Below are positions 59,867 to 64,000 of a stretch of 64,000 nt of DNA, in pieces. The number at the start of each line of letters is the position of its first letter. Position 1 is the stretch's first letter. The notes beneath the pieces are model-generated. The model was not told the origin of the DNA, did no database searches, and saw only the letters and a program-made list of their open reading frames with translations. Origin of the DNA: Astropecten irregularis (Eukaryota > Echinodermata > Asteroidea > Paxillosida > Astropectinidae); assembly GCA_963971285.1 (NCBI GenBank), contig OZ020249.1:5270001-5334000 (forward strand), written 5' to 3'. Made by a program: the position numbers and the translations under genes.

Positions 59867-60055
59867 AAATAACCACAAGGGAAACTGACTGAGTTTTAAG
59901 TCATTGAAAAGTGAACAAAGAAAAATTGACTGAAGCGGGGTCACCACCAACGTAGGGCTGGATGGCTCAGTTGGTAGAGTGCCTGTACGGTATTCAGGAG
60001 GTCGCCGGTTCGAATCCCGCTCCAGTAAATTTTTCTTTGTTCACTTTTCAGTACT
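59867..60055. mobile_element. Head-to-head SINE pieces (inverted tail, then + strand SINE body)
   Basis: 59867-59937 is an inverted SINE tail (AAATAACCACAAGGGAAACT, AAAATTGACTGAAGCG). It is joined to a + strand body: TCACCACCAACGTAGGGCTG, GGCTCAGTTGGTAGAGTGCC, GCCGGTTCGAATCCCGC. The two tails make a large inverted repeat. Confidence 0.82.
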
Positions 60056-60994
60056 ATAAGCCTAATTTAATAAGTTAAGAGAGTTTATTTTGTAGGCACA
60101 GTCATTCTTCTGATTGGCCAATTTATAATACATCATGCCAGCCTTCTTCCTCTAAACATTATTTTGATGTCCAGAGTACATTCTTAATATCTTGCCGACA
60201 CGACATAATTAACTTACATACATGTAGGCCAAAAATTTACAACAAATAATTGAAAAGGTGAAATTGTATCCACATATTACACTTTCCTTCTACCTTCAAG
60301 TGCTTTTTTTGTTTTACATGTATTGCAAATTTATTATTACATGTATTGCAAGTTTAATTTCTAACAATTTACACAATTAAGTGTGTTACCACCGAAAATG
60401 AAATTTAAATGTTTATTCCCCAGAACTTTTGAATACAAAGACATGCACATATTGATAGGTGAAAATGAAACCACAAATATCACTGTAAATGATACATAGT
60501 ACAAGTGATTTATTGTTCATACTTTTTACAGTTGGAAATCAGAAATATGTGTCATAAAAAATATATTTTACACTTAGGTTATGATAATAAATGCAGTGAT
60601 TAATACATCATCAGTTTCTTTGGTAGCAGCACTAGAAGATTATTACTGAATCTGCCAAAATCTATCATATTTCTTTATAACAAAATCATCAGAATTCCCC
60701 CATTATTTTATGGGGCCAATGCTGAATCCATTGAAAATTGAAATTCTGTCAGAGTTTGGGTCGTGTTTTTTTATGGGAAAAGAAACAATCTGTCTTTGTA
60801 GAATGAACATTTTACTGTGTTATGGTCTGTCCTAAAAATTATTTAAACTTTAGATCAAAAACAAAATTCAAGATGTTCTAGTAATGATTGACCAAGGTCC
60901 CTTTCCTTTTTTCCTCCCATAGTAGTTACAACAGCGCCCTCTAGAGCCAAATATGGCATTTTTCTTGTGGGCTCTGTAGAATTATTAGTTATAG
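60056..60994. other. AT-rich stretch, no gene seen
   Basis: No repeat family member or coding similarity recognised. Confidence 0.45.
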
Positions 60995-61258
60995 GGCGTT
61001 TATGAAACGGAGGCTTAGACTCAGGCTCAGGCTCAGGCTCAGGCTCAGGTTCCAGCACTGACAACCTATGCTGAAAATAAATGTTGGGGTTTTTCATTGA
61101 AGCTGAAACTCTGTTTTCCTTTTCAAACCAGAGAATCTACTTCAGAACTGCAGCCAAAAGCCTCTATTTTGATACCCGTTATTTCAGAATGGATTCATGA
61201 AATGGAGCCGGAGCCTGATATAATACAGAGCCTGAGCCTCCATTTCGTAAAAGCCCTA
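60995..61258 (-). mobile_element. GAGCCT-arm fold-back element, copy 7, inverted
   Basis: AGGGCGTTTATGAAACGGAG to CTCCATTTCGTAAAAGCCCT, with (CAGGCT)n at the left and GAGCCG/GAGCCT at the right. The loop is inverted (TGTTGGGGTTTTTCATTGAA, AAGCCTCTATTTTGATACCC). Confidence 0.84.
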
Positions 61259-61521
61259 AAAAATAAAAAAGGGGAGGGAAACATTATACATGTTATAGAT
61301 AAGTTTTGCATAGATAATTTTTGGAACTTAAGTTTACAAGAAACCAAATACTTTTGGTTGGAGCCTTCTATTTTTCTGTAAACAGACTTTTCAACTTTTG
61401 ATTAATTGTTTATTTTATATTTTCTAACTTTGTTGATTCTGCTGCAGCTATCTGGCACAATATACATGGTGAATCACGTCTAGCAGCATAAAGCCGTCTT
61501 GGGGAATCAACTCGCATCAAA

Positions 61522-61719
61522 ATGGACGTCTTCCTGGCAGTCCAGGCCAAAGTGGCAGAGTTAGAGAGTCTACGTTGCATGGATATATCCTTTACTCCTA
61601 ACCTATTCCCTCTAAATGCTAGTCTGTGTGATAGATGCACTCGCCATACATCTATCACGCATGCAGATTTACTGATTAATTTTGCAAACCAACCAACCAT
61701 GGCCCTCTCTAAGTTTTGA
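61522..61719 (+). CDS. Weak candidate first coding exon, unknown product
   Basis: ATG at 61522 in a good context (TCAAAATGGACG). It starts MDVFLAVQAKVAELESLRC, then turns into unremarkable sequence. The first 20 codons look protein-like (heptad-like Val/Leu spacing); no clear donor is visible after them. CCAAT-type words lie at 61719, 61803 and inverted at 61858. A 167-codon antisense frame covers the same place, so at most one is real. Confidence 0.2.
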   Translation: MDVFLAVQAKVAELESLRCMDISFTPNLFPLNASLCDRCTRHTSITHADLLINFANQPTMALSKF

Positions 61720-61929
61720 CCAATCACGGGGCATCTACTATCGTACCGTGTAGCAGGCGCATCTATCACGTAGATAGCTGCTGCCGCACAGACGCGCAAA
61801 ATTGACCAATCAACATCCTCCGTCACGATCCTGACGGAAATGTTCTCAAAACTGATCTGATTGGCTGTTATGCCGCGTTGCTTATAATTTGCATGCACGC
61901 ATGTATCAGACATTCGTACGTAGTGACAC

Positions 61930-62698
61930 GGAGTAGAATGGGTGATACTCAGAAAGTGCTCACCTTTATCCTCTTCTAAATGCTACCAAATGTAGCAAAA
62001 TGTCACAGACTTGGTTCATGTAGGTGGACATTTGCAGTTAATAAACTGAGGCTTGTTTTAGACGTATTCCTTGTGCTGTGTTGAATGTTTTAATATCAAT
62101 GTGGATTTTTCTTATTTTTGACTTGGTACTTATAGCATAACATTGGAAACAAATTCTGCTGAAATTGTTTATTTACTTTAAGCTATTTCCACACTTGCTT
62201 CCCTGTAGGTACATACATGTACCTACCCTGCTGAATACATGCCAACCTTGGTACCAAGTGGCTACCCTGCTAAATGCAACAGAATGCTGGGATGCAGCCC
62301 ATATACAGTGCTGTAAAGCTAGTTTTGCATATTGATGCACATGTACAGTACTCTGCAACTAATATCAAAAAGCTACAGTTAAAGACTGACTAAGCCTGGC
62401 TGCAGAATGCATCATATGTACTTGTAAGGACACCTGTTTTAACTCCAATTTTGGAGCTACCCTGTAATTGCTGTTGCACTAAAGGCCTTGTGGTTGAGGT
62501 TTATGTACATCTCTTTCGGCCTTATTCACACATGTATGTTTGTGTAGATTGATCCTTAATATTCACACTGCATAGTAGGATCTATGGTACCAGACTTGAG
62601 CAATGCCAAATATGCATTGGCATTGGTGCACTGTCCAGCGGCCAGCTCACAGGGGTGAGTGTTTTGATCATCATATCGCTTTTTCAATCACAAAGATA
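61930..62698. other. Stretch without recognised gene
   Basis: CTACCCTGCTGAATAC and CTACCCTGCTAAATGC near 62222 and 62263 hint at a short local duplication. No coding. Confidence 0.4.
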
Positions 62699-62925
62699 CA
62701 GGGCGTTTACGAAACGGAGGCTCAGGCTTTGTCTCAGGCTCCAGCTCCATTTTCATGAATCCATTCTGAAATAGAGGCAGCAGTTCGGAAGTGGATTTTC
62801 TAGTTTAAAAAGGAAAACAGCTTCAGCTTCAATGAAAAACCACAACCTGTATTTTCAGCATATGATGTCAGAGCTGGAGCCCGAGCCTGAGCCTGAGCCT
62901 GAGCTGCCGTTTCGTAAACCCACTT
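62699..62925 (+). mobile_element. GAGCCT-arm fold-back element, copy 8
   Basis: CAGGGCGTTTACGAAACGGA to TGCCGTTTCGTAAACCCAC. Left arm GGCTCAGGCTTTGTCTCAGG, right arm GAGCCC(GAGCCT)n. The loop has a small deletion after ATCCATTCTGAAATA. Confidence 0.84.
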
Positions 62926-63352
62926 TTTGACAGACTTGTAACGGAAGTTAAGTCATTGTGCATGTATCAAATGGTGTGAATATCCTCACTCAGTCAGGAT
63001 ATTGTGTTAAAGGTAATGTGATATTGGTGATGTTGGTGTTTTTTTTTAAGGAGAGAATTCATTCCGATAGAATAATTACCGGTACTTATAATCTACATCA
63101 TAAAAACCAACCTGTGAATGTGAATATTCCATCCAAATCAGTGTTCATGTTCTTGAGAAGATGACAAATACTGTAACGGTTTCTTTTATTTTTCATCTGA
63201 ATTCATGCATGTTCTTCATTGATACAACTGAAATCAGCTGATATGGTTTTGATGGTGTACATTCGATTTTCTCAAATATGACGGCATTTTCATTGGAAAC
63301 ATTCCACCAAACTATTGGCTGTAGATTCAACATTTTCAGGGAGAGAAACTTA

Positions 63353-63481
63353 ATGGGAGACTTTTGGAGAGTCGGTCTTGAGTCAACAGTGCACGCGCAA
63401 AACATGCTTGCGCAATTGTGAGCATGCGCGCGTTGTATTGCGCTGTTGACTCAAGACCGACTCTCCAAAAGTCTCCCATTA
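63353..63481. mobile_element. TAATGGGAGACTTTTGGAGA palindrome, copy 2
   Basis: TAATGGGAGACTTTTGGAGA and GTCGGTCTTGAGTCAACAG at the left pair exactly with CTGTTGACTCAAGACCGAC and TCTCCAAAAGTCTCCCATTA at the right. CpG-rich loop with GCGCAATTGTGAGCATGCGC. Related to 30550-30695, where the arms read GAACCGGTCTTCAAG. Confidence 0.87.
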
Positions 63482-63484
63482 CTG

Positions 63485-63600
63485 GTCAGGCCTTGCCATT
63501 TAAAAGCCCGGCCAGGCCTGGGCCTTCAGGCCTGTAATCCTCCCACTTATTGACCCTGAACTTTATACAATAGAGCTGCTTAGAATCAACAAAGCCAGGC
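63485..63600 (+). repeat. Dispersed repeat shared with 22490-22750
   Basis: GGTCAGGCCTTGCC, GCCTGTAATCCTCCC and CAAAGCCAGGCTACTG follow the same order as at 22500-22630. Confidence 0.55.
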
Positions 63601-63729
63601 TACTGAATGGCCCAACCATACTTAAGTTCTGCTCACATCATGTTTGAGATGTGGCTATTGTTCAGCTTTATATGGATACGGAAAACTGCCGTTGAGCAAA
63701 GTTGGTCGCAGAGCCTGAGTAAAGCCCGG

Positions 63730-63988
63730 GGGCCAATTTCATTGAGCTGCTTAAGCACCAAAATTTGCTTACATGTTAGCACCAAAAACCTTGGTAAATA
63801 AAATCAGTAGGGCCTATGCCAGCCAAAACTCCTTGTGAATGGTATATGCTCAGCAAACAATGGCCAAATACAAGTCAAAAGCAGTAAACATCATATGGAA
63901 ATTTGGTTGGAAATCCTGTTTGATCTAGGAAGACCTTTCATGCTTAAAAGCAAATTTTGTGCATAAGCAGCTCTGTGAAATTGCCCCC
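63730..63988 (+). mobile_element. GGGGCCAATTTCATTGAGC fold-back element
   Basis: GGGGGCCAATTTCATTGAGC and TGCTTAAGCACC at the left; GCATAAGCAGCTCTGTGAAA plus TTGCCCCC at the right. Interior GGAAATTTGGTTGGAAATCC is shared with 30423. Confidence 0.85.
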
Positions 63989-64000
63989 ATGCCTGGCCAG

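Noticed and set aside
61410-61913. 167-codon minus-strand frame
   Set aside because: No recognisable family; overlaps the opposite-strand candidate at 61522 and includes repeat-like segments. Not supported as a gene.

Overview
This is a window of an animal nuclear genome: split genes with GT/AG introns, AT-rich introns and dense interspersed repeats. The protein identities and the style of repeats (BEL/Pao retrotransposon, tRNA-derived SINEs, many short fold-back DNA transposons) suggest a marine invertebrate deuterostome. An echinoderm such as a sea star is my best guess, but that is inference and not shown by the sequence.

The main gene is tomosyn (STXBP5/STXBP5L family), read on the + strand from 4592 to 47788. 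I could place 23 coding exons with consistent splice phases. They cover everything from late in the first WD40 propeller to the C-terminal R-SNARE motif and the stop codon, 1012 codons if every exon and the longer exon-12 donor are used. The start codon and first WD40 repeats lie left of the window. The linker between the propellers, the region that is alternatively spliced in vertebrate tomosyns, here carries two frame-preserving donors on one exon and a 117-base in-phase cassette exon.

Layout: 1-2880 holds the 3' part of a BEL/Pao LTR retrotransposon sitting in an upstream tomosyn intron on the same strand. 3191-4540 holds a fold-back element and an AT-rich tandem array. 4592-47788 is tomosyn, its introns packed with nested inverted-repeat elements, SINEs and minisatellites. 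About 47789-51300 is probably a long 3' UTR that has escaped the repeats. 52460-64000 is intergenic or unassigned, again rich in the same repeat families, with two weak candidate 5' exons at 58024 and 61522.

The repeat families recur across the window and can be cross-compared: a TTAA-flanked MITE with AGGTAGTATCATAC ends (8 copies plus fragments); a fold-back whose arms are GAGCCT hexamer arrays (8 copies); a GGGCCAATTTCAT-ended family (5 copies); GGGTCGATTTCAC-ended elements; a GCACTAATGACGTCA-containing family; a fold-back with GGTGACACC ends; and a SINE with a non-tRNA head. One hAT-like insertion has a perfect 8-base target duplication and one piggyBac-like element has TTAA on both sides. 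I found no prokaryotic-type system, CRISPR array or defence island. The most distinctive items are the GAGCCT-arm transposon family, a tandemly amplified zinc-knuckle segment of a non-LTR retrotransposon, and the tomosyn linker splicing layout.
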